64,000 nt of DNA from CAIQNR01 sp031972475. GTDB taxonomy: Bacteria > Babelota > Babeliae > Babelales > CAIQNR01. Shown piece by piece: positions 1 through 8,538 of the stretch (position 1 is the stretch's first letter; each line of letters begins with the position of its first letter). The stretch is from positions 186,001 through 250,000 of the forward strand of contig DALYEP010000001.1 in the NCBI GenBank assembly GCA_031972475.1. The letters run 5' to 3'. A program made the translations under genes and the position numbers. The notes below the pieces were generated by a model. That model saw only the letters and a list, made by a program, of their open reading frames with translations, ran no database searches and was not told the origin of the DNA.

Positions 1-543
1 TCTGTTTCTATAGCAAGGGGGCCTGTATTTACGCCTGTTGTAGTTAGTCAACCAGTACCAGTAATCCAGCCAAAAACAAATCAAGTAGCTGCTAGTCAAG
101 TAAACCAGGTCGCTAAAGTAGAATTGCAAAATAAAAATAAAGTTAATGATTCTGATGCAAGTTTATCAAAGTCTTCTCTTGCACCATCTAGCATAGCTTC
201 TAGTTCTCAAAAAATAGTTCCAACTACAAGTGCGCTTTCTAAAACTGATATATCCGATTCCAAGCCTAGTGTAGAAGTAAAGTCTTTTGAGGCTAAAAAG
301 ATTTCTTCTGTAGATCAAACTAAACCTGTTGAATCTTTAAAGTCAGTTTCAACTTCAGAAGTTAAAACTGATAATGTTCAATCAAAAGAGATCATTCAGA
401 AAGCTGCTCCAATTCAAAAAAAAGGTAATACTTTTGCAGCAAGGTTAGTTGATAAAGTTGTAGGTCGAGGAAGAAAATTTCCTGTGCCGGTTGCTAATGT
501 AAAGGCAAATAACAGTAATTTAAGAGCAAGTAATACTGAATAG
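1..543 (+). CDS. C-terminal part of a Ser/Val/Lys-rich low-complexity protein (partial)
   Basis: The reading frame is open from the first base of the window to a TAG at 541-543, so the gene begins outside the window. A TTG at 124 is in frame, but nothing marks it as the true start. The visible 180 residues are low complexity: Val/Pro/Gln-rich at first (VVVSQPVPV), then rich in Ser, Lys and Val, ending in a basic patch (VGRGRKFPVP). There is no recognisable domain and no membrane segment in the visible part. It lies 13 nt upstream of the next secreted protein gene on the same strand and probably shares its transcript. Its composition resembles the three following proteins, so it is likely another exported member of this group. 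The function is unknown. Confidence 0.6.
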   Translation, partial: SVSIARGPVFTPVVVSQPVPVIQPKTNQVAASQVNQVAKVELQNKNKVNDSDASLSKSSLAPSSIASSSQKIVPTTSALSKTDISDSKPSVEVKSFEAKKISSVDQTKPVESLKSVSTSEVKTDNVQSKEIIQKAAPIQKKGNTFAARLVDKVVGRGRKFPVPVANVKANNSNLRASNTE

Positions 544-556
544 AAAGGAATAATGT

Positions 557-1333
557 ATGAAAAAATATATAATAATTTTTTGTTTTTATAATGCTTTGTT
601 CGCAGCTCTTATAAGTAAATATTCAAGTCGACCTGTAGCCGAAAGGCCAGTGTTACACGAGGGGCATCAATTAGATCCAAGTGTTATAAGACAAATTCAA
701 AGTCGTGAGAAGCCTAAGGAAGTTATCGAATTTAATGATGTAATTCAAACAAAGATTAATAAAATTATAAACAGAGCTGAGAGGTTAGATAGACTTGAAA
801 AGCCAAATAAATATATAACACAAATTAACACCATAAAAAATTCTTTAGCAGATTCTGCTGATATAAGTAAAAGTCAAGAAAGAATTAATTATTTACTTAA
901 AAAAGCAGAGCGTGCAGCAGATCCTTCTTTAGCAAGAAGAACTCATCGTTTTATTCAAAAAAAACTTGGGATCAGAAAGAAACAAGAAAAAGTAGAGGAT
1001 AGCTTTATAGAAATACAAGGTAAAAAAGTTGAACCAAATAAAAGATCAGATGTTGAGAATTTACGTAATTTATTGTCATCAGATGGTGTTGCTTTAAAAC
1101 CAAGTCAGATTAAAAAAATTGAGTCTAATAAAATTGCAAAGAAAGAAGATTTTGAAGTTATAAATGATAAGATTGTTGAAGCTTTGCAATCAGCTGCCCA
1201 AAAAAGACCAGTGCCTGCTCCAAGAAAAGATAGAGAAATTCAATTGCAATCTGCCCAAAAAAGACCAGTGCCCCCTGCAAAACCAGAACATCTTAGACGA
1301 GAGCGTATTTTACTTGAAGCAAGTGCTGCTTAA
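557..1333 (+). CDS. secreted Lys/Arg-rich protein with proline-rich C-terminal repeats
   Basis: This is a 258-residue protein with an N-terminal signal peptide (MKKYIIIFCFYNALFAA, cleavage near residue 17). The ATG at 557 follows a GAAAGGA ribosome-binding site at 543-549. The middle (60-210) is charged and predicted helical. Near the C terminus a short unit is repeated twice: QKRPVPAPRK (residues 215-224) and QKRPVPPAKP (234-243). The first contains a PxxxPR motif (218-223). It sits between two other proline-rich exported proteins on the same strand. No family is recognised. It may be a secreted or surface protein acting on a host, but that is inference from the signal peptide and motif only. 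Confidence 0.75.
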   Translation: MKKYIIIFCFYNALFAALISKYSSRPVAERPVLHEGHQLDPSVIRQIQSREKPKEVIEFNDVIQTKINKIINRAERLDRLEKPNKYITQINTIKNSLADSADISKSQERINYLLKKAERAADPSLARRTHRFIQKKLGIRKKQEKVEDSFIEIQGKKVEPNKRSDVENLRNLLSSDGVALKPSQIKKIESNKIAKKEDFEVINDKIVEALQSAAQKRPVPAPRKDREIQLQSAQKRPVPPAKPEHLRRERILLEASAA

Positions 1334-1429
1334 AAATTAAATAAAAAGATGAATAAAGTAATAAATAAAATTAATTATTTTTATAAAAATATCTTAAAAA
1401 AAGTGTTTTAAATATAAAGGAGATAGTTC

Positions 1430-2737
1430 ATGAAAAATAAAAAATCGTATATAGGTTTTTTAAGTTTGCTTACAGTATCAATCATTTACGCTGCACGACC
1501 AGTACCAGCTCCAAGGCCTACCCATCATTCTGCTTCTCAAAAACCTCCAGCAATTCCTCCAAACCCTGCCCAGCTTGCTGCTTCTGGAAAACGTCCAGAA
1601 ATTCCTCCAAGACCAGTACTAGCTACAAAGACTGCTTCTGGAGAACGTCCAGAAATCCATCCAAGGCCGGAAGGATATCAACAAAGAAATAGGTCAGTCT
1701 CATTGCCGTCTAAGCCGGTTCCAGCGTCAAGAGAAAGATCAACATCAGTCAGTCAGCAATTAACACGAGATGATGTAATTAACAAAGAATTAACAAGAAT
1801 TAGCAAGTCGTTAGAAAATGGCCCAATTACCGAGAAAGCTGCAGTAGAAGTACTGATATTAAGAGATAAAATTACTAGAATGCCTCCACAAAAAGATCAA
1901 CAATATAAAAGAGTTTTAGAAGATTGGGTTGTAGAAGCTGCCGTAAAACTTAAGGGTAAAAAAGATTATAAAGAATTAGCAAAAGAGATGGAAATTCAAC
2001 TCCCTGTACCACTTCCCCCAGCTCCAAAAGCTCCAGTAGCTACATCAGTTGTTGCGCCAGAGACGATAATTAGTGCGGCACCTGTAGCTAAGCCTGTTGA
2101 AGCAGTTTCTGTTGTAAGTCAAACAAAACGATCATTTATAAGTAGTTTGGTGCCAAGATTTAAAAGACAAGAAAGCGCAAAGACATATAAAAAAGAAGAT
2201 TTTTATATGAGAGGGAAAAGAGGAACCAATAGTCGTGAAGATGGTCAATTTACAAAAGACCTTACAAATGATTTGGAATTAGCATTAAAGAAAAAATTCT
2301 CTGAAAAGTTATCTGATAAGGATGTTAAATATATTAATGATATAGAAACTAAATTAAAAAATTATCTGGACAATTATATAAATAATAAAGATTATACCGG
2401 TCTTATAACAGAAGGTCATCAAAGAATAGTTAACAAAGCTGAAGAAAAATTACGACCTTTATTAGAAAAAGTTGCTGCTAAAAATAAAGAAAAAGAACAA
2501 AAAGAATTTCAGAAGCAACAAGAAAAAATGGCAAAAGAGCAAAAGAAAGCAAATATTTTACGCAAAAAAACAGAAAAACAAGCAGAATTAGATAAAATAA
2601 AAGTTGAAAAAAGACGAGAAAAAAGAGACAAAGAAAATGAAGCTTTTAAAAAGCAAGCTGCTGAAAGAAGAGCAGAATTAGTAAGTAAAGAGGTAGCATT
2701 TGATTCTCCATCATTACCATCATTATTATCTAACTAG
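1430..2737 (+). CDS. secreted proline-rich protein with PxxxPR motifs and a coiled-coil C terminus
   Basis: This 435-residue protein has a clear signal peptide (cleavage near SIIYA-A, residue 21). An AAGGAGAT ribosome-binding site lies just before the ATG at 1430. The mature N terminus (22-110) is proline-rich, with PVPAPR (24-29), PEIPPR (56-61) and PEIHPR (74-79), all PxxxPR. Residues about 112-177 form a small helical domain that is clearly related to residues 117-180 of the protein at 2911-4029. Residues about 340-420 are a highly charged Lys/Glu coiled coil. A hairpin at 2793-2820 follows the stop. No catalytic motif is seen. An exported adaptor-like or surface protein is plausible. Confidence 0.78.
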   Translation: MKNKKSYIGFLSLLTVSIIYAARPVPAPRPTHHSASQKPPAIPPNPAQLAASGKRPEIPPRPVLATKTASGERPEIHPRPEGYQQRNRSVSLPSKPVPASRERSTSVSQQLTRDDVINKELTRISKSLENGPITEKAAVEVLILRDKITRMPPQKDQQYKRVLEDWVVEAAVKLKGKKDYKELAKEMEIQLPVPLPPAPKAPVATSVVAPETIISAAPVAKPVEAVSVVSQTKRSFISSLVPRFKRQESAKTYKKEDFYMRGKRGTNSREDGQFTKDLTNDLELALKKKFSEKLSDKDVKYINDIETKLKNYLDNYINNKDYTGLITEGHQRIVNKAEEKLRPLLEKVAAKNKEKEQKEFQKQQEKMAKEQKKANILRKKTEKQAELDKIKVEKRREKRDKENEAFKKQAAERRAELVSKEVAFDSPSLPSLLSN

Positions 2738-2792
2738 TTTACCAAGAGCAGAAACTGCAGTTTAAATTTAATAATTTATAAAGTGTTGTTAA

Positions 2793-2820
2793 ATAAGGCC
2801 GATCTAATAATCGGCCTTAT
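2793..2820 (+). terminator. hairpin terminator after the proline-rich gene
   Basis: An 11-bp perfect stem (ATAAGGCCGAT / ATCGGCCTTAT) with a 6-nt loop lies 55 nt after the stop at 2737. The downstream tract is only weakly T-rich, so termination may be inefficient. Confidence 0.6.
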
Positions 2821-2910
2821 CTATTAATAATCTTTTATAGTAAAAATCTAACAGTTTTGATTCTTTTTTTTATATAATAAATAGTGAATTTTTAATATAA
2901 GGGGTGTGGG

Positions 2911-4029
2911 ATGAAGAATAAAAAATTGAGTATCGGTCTTATAAGTTTATTAGTTTTTAATTTATATGGTGCATCCAAAGTGGGGGGTGCGGGTAAGTCA
3001 ATGACAACTTTTCAACCATCTAGTCCTGGTTTAAATTCTGCAAAAGAGGCGCAAATAAAAGCAAAGATAGCAGAAGCAAGAACAATGTTTCCTTTGAGTA
3101 AAAAAGCTGCCGCTTTAAGGGAAGCAAAAGACGCTGCTGCTGCCAAAGCTGCAGAAGAAGCCAGAGTTTTATCTAAACCAGAACAAAATAGTGTAAAAAA
3201 ACTGGTAGGAAGTGCTCTTGAAGCAGGTGTAAGAGCTGAAAGATCTCAAAATAAACCAGATGAATTGATAGCAAGAGAATTAAATGCAATTAGCAGTTCG
3301 TTAAAAGGAGGTTCTTTAACTGATGAAGCAGCAGCAAAAGTTTTACAGTTAAGAGATCAAGTTGCATTCAGATCTGATATAAAAAATAAAGATTATGAAA
3401 AAACATTAAATGCTTGGGTTGCTCAAGCAGAAGCACAACTTGCAGGTAAACTTAATAAATCAGCAGGAGCGCTTAAAGAAAAACCAGCCCCTAATCCTAG
3501 GGTTGGTGCAGCGGCTAAAGGTGTTTATGGAAAGAATCCAAGCATACCACCAGTTCCAACGCTAATTTTTAAGGATGGTAAATTTTCTGTACCGTCTAAT
3601 TCATCAGTAAGCAGTTCTGTTCAAGCTTCAGGTTCAAAAGCTCCTTCAACGCAAAAAGTTGAGCTTCTGCAGCAAAATTCTGGAAGACCTGCTTTTTTAA
3701 GTCAAATTGAAGCAGGTAATTTTAATCTTAAACAAACAAAGTCTTTTGAAAAACCTACCAACTCTAGAGACGAGTTATTACAAAGTATTAAAACAGGAGT
3801 GACTCTTAAACCCGTTGTTAAAAAGCATATAGATAAGAAAGAAACTTTAGGGGCCAATAAACAAGCCCAATTAGTTTTAGGTGATACTAAAGTTCAATCA
3901 CAGGCTCTTACTATGCTAAAAGAAATGTTGAAAGATCCTGATGTAACACCTGCTCAAAGAGAAAAAATGATTGCTGAGCATAATAGTACGGCATCAGATA
4001 AATATAAATACGTAGATGAAACTTGGTGA
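2911..4029 (+). CDS. secreted Ala-rich protein, paralogue of the preceding gene
   Basis: This 372-residue protein has a signal peptide (cleavage near NLYGA-S, residue 21). The mature part begins with an Ala/Lys/Glu-rich helical segment (43-86). Residues 117-180 (DELIARELNAISSSLKGG onward) align with residues 112-177 of the upstream gene, sharing xARELxxISxSLxxG, an EAAxxVLxLRD segment and a WVxxAxxxLxGK ending. The rest is low complexity with Pro/Ser linkers. It is preceded by an AAGGGG ribosome-binding site and followed by an intrinsic terminator, so it is a separate transcription unit from the upstream paralogue. No enzymatic motif is seen. Confidence 0.75.
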   Translation: MKNKKLSIGLISLLVFNLYGASKVGGAGKSMTTFQPSSPGLNSAKEAQIKAKIAEARTMFPLSKKAAALREAKDAAAAKAAEEARVLSKPEQNSVKKLVGSALEAGVRAERSQNKPDELIARELNAISSSLKGGSLTDEAAAKVLQLRDQVAFRSDIKNKDYEKTLNAWVAQAEAQLAGKLNKSAGALKEKPAPNPRVGAAAKGVYGKNPSIPPVPTLIFKDGKFSVPSNSSVSSSVQASGSKAPSTQKVELLQQNSGRPAFLSQIEAGNFNLKQTKSFEKPTNSRDELLQSIKTGVTLKPVVKKHIDKKETLGANKQAQLVLGDTKVQSQALTMLKEMLKDPDVTPAQREKMIAEHNSTASDKYKYVDETW

Positions 4030-4052
4030 TTCTACAGATATATAAGATAGAT

Positions 4053-4080
4053 AAAGGGGCGATTAAGCGCCCCTTTATTA
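4053..4080 (+). terminator. intrinsic terminator after the Ala-rich secreted gene
   Basis: A 9-bp stem (AAAGGGGCG / CGCCCCTTT) with a 6-nt loop at 4053-4076 is followed by an AT-rich tail. It lies 24 nt after the stop codon at 4029. Confidence 0.75.
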
Positions 4081-4120
4081 TTGATAAAATATTAAAAGCT
4101 TATCAGATTTTATTGTTATT

Positions 4121-4150
4121 ATTTGTTGCCCTCTGCGGGCAGCACCAAAG
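4121..4150 (+). repeat. inverted repeat A, left copy
   Basis: A 30-base arm centred on GCCCTCTGCGGGCAGCACC. Its reverse complement recurs at 4627-4656 with one mismatch. Confidence 0.9.
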
Positions 4151-4153
4151 AAA

Positions 4154-4187
4154 CGCTGCCGCTAAAGCTTAAAGGGGTTATGGCAAA
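4154..4187 (+). repeat. inverted repeat B, left copy
   Basis: A 34-base arm containing CTTAAAGGGGTTATGGCAAA. Its reverse complement recurs at 4711-4744 with two mismatches. Confidence 0.9.
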
Positions 4188-4626
4188 CCCCTTTAAAATC
4201 CGTGCCTTTTTTACATTTATTCCGATCTAAGACCCTCGTGAAACTCGGGCAAGTTATGCTATCAAGCTATGATACATGTGATGCCGCAACCTTCACTCCG
4301 CTACGCTACGTTGTCGCAGTAACGATCAGGAAGATCTACAGCTCCCGGTTGCTATCATGTTACATACATAAACTATTGTTGAGCATAATCATAGGCGGAA
4401 TAAACATGAGTACCTATTAGATATATAATTGAAAACGTTAATTTTTAAGCAAAGTAAAGATCGCCCTGCCAGCGATAGAAACGAAGCAAAATTATAGTAA
4501 AAATTCATGTTTAAATCACTGTTTGAGGTTATGAGCCGAAAGGCGAGTGGCCGAGTTTGATTTTAATAGAGGAGGTTAAGGGGGAACCCCCTTATGTCCA
4601 GATTCCAAAGGTGTGGACAAGCACAC

Positions 4627-4656
4627 CTTTGGTGCTGCCCGCAGAGGGCAATAAAT
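4627..4656 (-). repeat. inverted repeat A, right copy
   Basis: Reverse complement of 4121-4150, 29 of 30 bases identical. Its first bases also form the 3' arm of a hairpin at 4607-4630. Confidence 0.9.
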
Positions 4657-4710
4657 AATATTTCATTAAAAATGAGATACGATCTGTAAAATGTAAAAGT
4701 AAATGTTGTT

Positions 4711-4744
4711 TTTGCCATAACCCCTTTAAGCCTTCGCGGCAGCG
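4711..4744 (-). repeat. inverted repeat B, right copy
   Basis: Reverse complement of 4154-4187, 32 of 34 bases identical. It lies outside A' rather than inside it, so the A and B pairings cross. Confidence 0.9.
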
Positions 4745-4838
4745 ACTATTTTAGATATCCCAATTTTTTTGATAAGTACTAAAAAAATGAATCTTTCTTT
4801 TTATCTATAGTTTGGTAAAATTATCTTTCTTTAATTAT

Positions 4839-4915
4839 GCGCCTGTAGCTCAATTGGATAGAGTGCCGGACTTCGAATCCGTAGGTTGCAGGTTCGACCC
4901 CTGCCAGGCGCACCA
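4839..4915 (+). tRNA. tRNA-Arg (anticodon UCG)
   Basis: A 77-nt cloverleaf. The acceptor stem is GCGCCTG/CAGGCGC, with encoded CCA at 4913-4915. The D arm is standard and the T arm contains GGTTCGACCCC. The anticodon loop CTTCGAA gives anticodon UCG at 4873-4875. The anticodon stem has a C-U mismatch at its outer pair (4866/4882), while the other four pairs are sound. It follows the GC-richer repeat block and lies 27 nt before the next gene. Confidence 0.95.
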
Positions 4916-4942
4916 ATAACATTCATTTAATTTGTGAATCTA

Positions 4943-6145
4943 ATGAAAAAAAAAGTCTATAGTATTATTGGTGCAAGCGCAGCAGGTATAGCCGCAGCAA
5001 AAAAAATAAGGTCTCTTGATAAAGAGGGCGTTATTCTCTGTTTTTCTGCTGAATCTGAATTTCCCTATAATAAATGTTTTTTGGTTGATTGGATTTCAGA
5101 AGAAAAAAACAACGCAGAGATATTATTAGAAAATCAAAATTTTTTTGATGAGCAGCGTATACAAATACTATGCAATACAAAAATAGTTGCTCTTAATAAA
5201 GAACAAAAATATCTAACAACAGAAGCGGGCGAAAAATATTTTTATGATTATTTATTGCTTGCAACTGGTGCTTGTGCACGACCTTTGGAATCTGCTTTAA
5301 GCAACGGATTGCAAGGTATTATCTCTTTTTATACAGCTGCTGATACTCAAAAAATCAAAGATCTTCTTAAATTAGATCGTGTACAAAACGTTGTAATTAT
5401 TGGAGGTGGTATAAGCGGTGTTGAATGTGCAGATGCCATTAGGTTGTATGGTAAAAAAGTTATTCTTCTTGAACGTGGATCACATATTTTAAAAAAACAA
5501 GTAATGAGTAGCGCTGCAGAATATATTCAAAAAAAAGCAACTGATCATGGTATTGATATACGTACCAATACTGTTATACATTCTATTACTTCAGAAAATG
5601 AATGGGTTACTGGAATACAATGTAGTGATGATGTTTTTATTCCTGCAGATTTAATTATAACAACATTAGGCAGTCATGTTGATCTTAGTCTTGCTACAAT
5701 GAGTAATCTTGGTAGTGAGCAGAATGCAATTACAACTAATAAGTACTTGCAAACAACGGATCCCTTTATTTTTGCAGCAGGGGATTGTGCTTTGGTATAC
5801 GATCTTGAACATGATAGTTTTGTTCGTAGTACTATGTGGCCAGATGCAGTTGCCCAAGGTATTGTTGCTGGAACAAATATGGTTTCTTGTACTCGAGAAT
5901 ATAAGGGTATTGTTTCTATAACAATCTCCCATTTTTTTGGTGGAAATTTTGTTAGTTGTGGGCTTGAATCATCTAATAATCAAGCTTATAAAATAGAAGA
6001 AAATAATACAGAAGATCATTATTCTTATATCGTTTATGATGAAAATTTTGTTGTTAAGGGATTTGTTTTGTTTGGCTTAAATGTTTCGTATACTGCCCTT
6101 AAACGCTCGTTTTTAACGAAAACTCCTTATATTAAGCCTAAATAA
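4943..6145 (+). CDS. NAD(P)/FAD-dependent oxidoreductase (pyridine nucleotide-disulfide reductase fold)
   Basis: A soluble flavoprotein of about 400 residues. An N-terminal FAD-binding motif (IIGASAAGIAAA) is followed by PYNKC, as in the nitrite-reductase/rubredoxin-reductase branch, and LLLATGA. The NAD(P)-binding motif VVIIGGGISGVECA lies near residue 155. The second FAD motif IFAAGDCA lies near residue 280. It probably uses NAD(P)H to reduce a small redox protein, oxygen or a disulfide; the substrate cannot be told from sequence. The ATG at 4943 is preferred over an in-frame GTG at 4934 because MKKKVYSIIGAS places the first strand directly at the N terminus. No partner ferredoxin or rubredoxin gene is adjacent. 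Confidence 0.85.
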   Translation: MKKKVYSIIGASAAGIAAAKKIRSLDKEGVILCFSAESEFPYNKCFLVDWISEEKNNAEILLENQNFFDEQRIQILCNTKIVALNKEQKYLTTEAGEKYFYDYLLLATGACARPLESALSNGLQGIISFYTAADTQKIKDLLKLDRVQNVVIIGGGISGVECADAIRLYGKKVILLERGSHILKKQVMSSAAEYIQKKATDHGIDIRTNTVIHSITSENEWVTGIQCSDDVFIPADLIITTLGSHVDLSLATMSNLGSEQNAITTNKYLQTTDPFIFAAGDCALVYDLEHDSFVRSTMWPDAVAQGIVAGTNMVSCTREYKGIVSITISHFFGGNFVSCGLESSNNQAYKIEENNTEDHYSYIVYDENFVVKGFVLFGLNVSYTALKRSFLTKTPYIKPK

Positions 6146-6241
6146 TTCAATCTGTATTAATGCGATGGACTTAATTAATTTTTTTTATTAATATAAAAAT
6201 GTTATCATTTTCTATAATGATTATTGAGAAGGTGAGATTTT

Positions 6242-7213
6242 ATGAAAATAAGATATAAATTTTTAAGTTTATGTATGGTTGTATTAAGTATAGAACATCC
6301 TCTTAATGCAGCTGATTCAAATAATAGTTATTGGAAGTATGCTCAAAATTTTGCTTTAAAGCCTGTTAATTGGTTGTTAAGTAAGGCTCCTTCTCAATCT
6401 CAAGCATGGAATGCCACTAAGTTGCTTGCAAGAAAGCCAACAACATGGGCGGTTCTTGGTCTTACGGGATATGGAACATATCAGCTTGGAAATGCATTAG
6501 GATCTCAACAAAATTCTGTTGTTTTAGTTGGTACAACTTTTGGGGCTCTTACTATTTCTACTTTTATTAATTGGATGCGTTTACGTACAAGATTTTTAGA
6601 ATTAGAAAAAAAACAGACAAGTAGTAGTGATCCTTATGTTCGTAATGCATGGCATAATCCTTTACACAAAGAAGAAGAGCAATTTAAAGATGGTTTTGAC
6701 ATGATCGTGGCATTTAATGAAGCTGATCAAAATGAAAAAAAGCTTTTAAGGCAGGCGTTTTTAAATCAACTTTCTGTTAATACGACTCAGGATGCAATAA
6801 TAAAATTAGATGGAGCCCTTGAGCATATGCGATCTGATTTAGCTTGGTATTGTAAGTATACTAATATTCAATATTTACTTTCTTTAGCATCTGGATTTAC
6901 AACTCCTGATGAATTATTAACAAGTGATGCTTTAATAAAAAATTCATTAGAAGTTGGAGGAGCTTTAAGAAATAATTTCGATGAAGCTACCGAATTTGGA
7001 TTGTATTCTATTCGTAGAGATTGGCTTGATAAACTTCATATACCATTTCCTACTATTTATACCTGGAACTATTCGATGGCAAGTTGGTGCGTTTGGTTAA
7101 GTTTGCAGCACTATTCATTTCTTAAAGCTATTAGAAAAATTATGGAATCTTCTATTGTTGATTCTGGTACACCAGATGCGTTTGTATATCTCAAAGAAAG
7201 AAGTGCTCATTAG
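6242..7213 (+). CDS. secreted or membrane-anchored hypothetical protein
   Basis: A 323-residue protein with a signal peptide (cleavage near LNAAD, residue 23). One or two hydrophobic segments follow around residues 75-110 (WAVLGLTGYGTYQLGNALG and VVLVGTTFGALTISTFI), then a mostly helical soluble region. A GAGAAGGTGAG ribosome-binding site lies close to the ATG. No family is recognised. The layout of signal peptide, helical stretch, small glycine-rich hydrophobic segment and soluble domain recalls the two large secreted proteins at 32333-35762. Its stop overlaps the stop of the convergent NlpC/P60 gene by 4 bases. Confidence 0.7.
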   Translation: MKIRYKFLSLCMVVLSIEHPLNAADSNNSYWKYAQNFALKPVNWLLSKAPSQSQAWNATKLLARKPTTWAVLGLTGYGTYQLGNALGSQQNSVVLVGTTFGALTISTFINWMRLRTRFLELEKKQTSSSDPYVRNAWHNPLHKEEEQFKDGFDMIVAFNEADQNEKKLLRQAFLNQLSVNTTQDAIIKLDGALEHMRSDLAWYCKYTNIQYLLSLASGFTTPDELLTSDALIKNSLEVGGALRNNFDEATEFGLYSIRRDWLDKLHIPFPTIYTWNYSMASWCVWLSLQHYSFLKAIRKIMESSIVDSGTPDAFVYLKERSAH

Positions 7214-8328
7214 CAAAGTTTAAAAAGTTTTATGTGATTGATAACATATGATTTTTCACCGTGTTCATTAATTCGAACAATTTTTTTTCTTGTTTTGTAT
7301 GCTTGTATTAAGTCGCTACAGTTTTTTATATCTTTAAATTGCTCGTTAAAAAATATTTCATGCACTCTTCCTGATTCATGTTCTGTATAACTGCGAGCTT
7401 CTGCTAAAAGTCCTTTATCTTTATCTGTAATAACTGCTACGTGGCCAGTAAAGTAAATGATATCTCCATTTTCTAGCATTTCATTATCGTTTAAAGGGCG
7501 AAGTGTTTTTGATAATGCAAGGCTGTTTGCGGTATAAAGTGGTATTCCAGCAAGATGAGCAGCTCGCATAATCATTTTAATACAATCAAATCCAATACGT
7601 GTTTTTGATTGTAAAGGGGTTGTTTTTGTATATGAAGCGCCGCCAAGTACGTATCTTATTGGATAGTTTTCATGGGCCCATGAACGGACATAGTCGATAA
7701 AGAGCAATCGAGCTTCTGTGCAATTATTATTTTTTTCTATATTGCTGTGTGTATGGGGAATATGAATTTTTTTTATAGAGCCATTTTTTTCATAAAATGC
7801 TAAATAATAATCGTTTGATGTTTTTTGATGTGTATTGTCAAGAACAAATCGTGTGCCTAAAGAATAAAGTGTTTTTGTTTTTTTGCAGTACCAAGGTTTA
7901 TTTATCACAATAATTGTTTGATTGCTTGCTTCAAAAGGAATAGTACATGGATGTGCGGATGCTGTTTTTTCTGTAAAAGGAGAAATGTTGCTGGCAAGAG
8001 TCCAATATGATGTATATAGTTTTTCATTATTATGAGCAGCGTAGCGCCATTGAGGTGTACGAATCATAACTTCGTTGTCTTTATATTGGATAATTTCAAC
8101 AGGATCGTTATAAAGTAGTTGCCCAATTCGTGGGCAAATCTTTGAGCAATTGTTAGAAGGGATAAGATTATAAAGTTCTTGAACATGATCTTCTGATTTC
8201 TCTTTATAAAATGTTTTAATAGGAGCTCCTAAAAGGTCAGCAACGGGGACTTTGCAATATCCATTTGGCTTAAATGGGTGCATGGTAAGGGAAAAAATAA
8301 AAATATTTATCATGATTATTTTTTTCAT
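7210..8328 (-). CDS. exported NlpC/P60-type cysteine peptidase with N-terminal SH3-like region
   Basis: 372 residues. The start at 8328 is chosen because AGGAG lies 7 nt upstream and the protein then begins with a signal peptide (MKKIIMINIFIFSLTM). Residues about 60-190 look like bacterial SH3-type beta modules (GQLLYNDPVEII, WTLASN). Residues about 205-300 match NlpC/P60: YVLGG, FDC with Cys249 as candidate nucleophile, and GDIIYFTGHVAVI with His296. Members usually cut the D-Glu/diamino acid peptide bonds of cell wall. FDCIKMI replaces the usual FDCSGLV, so it is a divergent member. It is divergent from a C39-like peptidase gene across a 210-base spacer. It may act on the cell's own wall or on wall from other bacteria. 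Confidence 0.8.
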   Translation of the reverse strand: MKKIIMINIFIFSLTMHPFKPNGYCKVPVADLLGAPIKTFYKEKSEDHVQELYNLIPSNNCSKICPRIGQLLYNDPVEIIQYKDNEVMIRTPQWRYAAHNNEKLYTSYWTLASNISPFTEKTASAHPCTIPFEASNQTIIVINKPWYCKKTKTLYSLGTRFVLDNTHQKTSNDYYLAFYEKNGSIKKIHIPHTHSNIEKNNNCTEARLLFIDYVRSWAHENYPIRYVLGGASYTKTTPLQSKTRIGFDCIKMIMRAAHLAGIPLYTANSLALSKTLRPLNDNEMLENGDIIYFTGHVAVITDKDKGLLAEARSYTEHESGRVHEIFFNEQFKDIKNCSDLIQAYKTRKKIVRINEHGEKSYVINHIKLFKLC

Positions 8329-8538
8329 ACAAGCTCTCCTAAAAATGTACAATTTTTTTTAAAATGAATAGTAATGCTACCTGCTTTTGAGCTCATTTAT
8401 AAAGAGATTTAGATACTAAAAAATAAACATTTTTCTTTTTTAGTGAATATTAATCTTTTGTATGCTCTTTCTTGCTTGAAAAGATAATGAAACAGTAGAA
8501 TAAAAAGAAGTTTTTATAGATATAAGGGGGAGCAATAA

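Larger units (their letters stand above)
4081..4838. other. gene-free, GC-richer block with crossed inverted repeats, next to tRNA-Arg
   Basis: About 760 bases contain no convincing gene and are visibly richer in GC than the flanks. The block holds two pairs of long inverted repeats arranged A-B-core-A'-B' (4121-4744). It also has three local hairpins: AAAGGGG/CCCCTTT around 4171-4194, AAGGGGG/CCCCCTT at 4578-4593, and AAAGGTGTG/CACACCTTT at 4607-4630. The only sizeable open frame (4202-4420, GTG start) has no ribosome-binding site and looks accidental. The block abuts tRNA-Arg, a common integration site. It could be a non-autonomous mobile element, a decayed insertion, or a large structured RNA. 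I cannot decide between these from the sequence. Confidence 0.6.

Noticed and set aside
4202..4420. 72-codon frame with GTG start in the repeat block
   Set aside because: It has no ribosome-binding site and unusual composition, overlaps the repeat element core, and its translation resembles no protein. Treated as accidental.
4839..4915. tRNA-Arg as attachment site with a duplicated 3' end
   Set aside because: I found no second copy of the tRNA 3' end nearby and no integrase gene in the window.
5666..5932. Antisense frame inside the flavin reductase gene
   Set aside because: Fully inside a well-supported gene, with no ribosome-binding site or recognisable protein.
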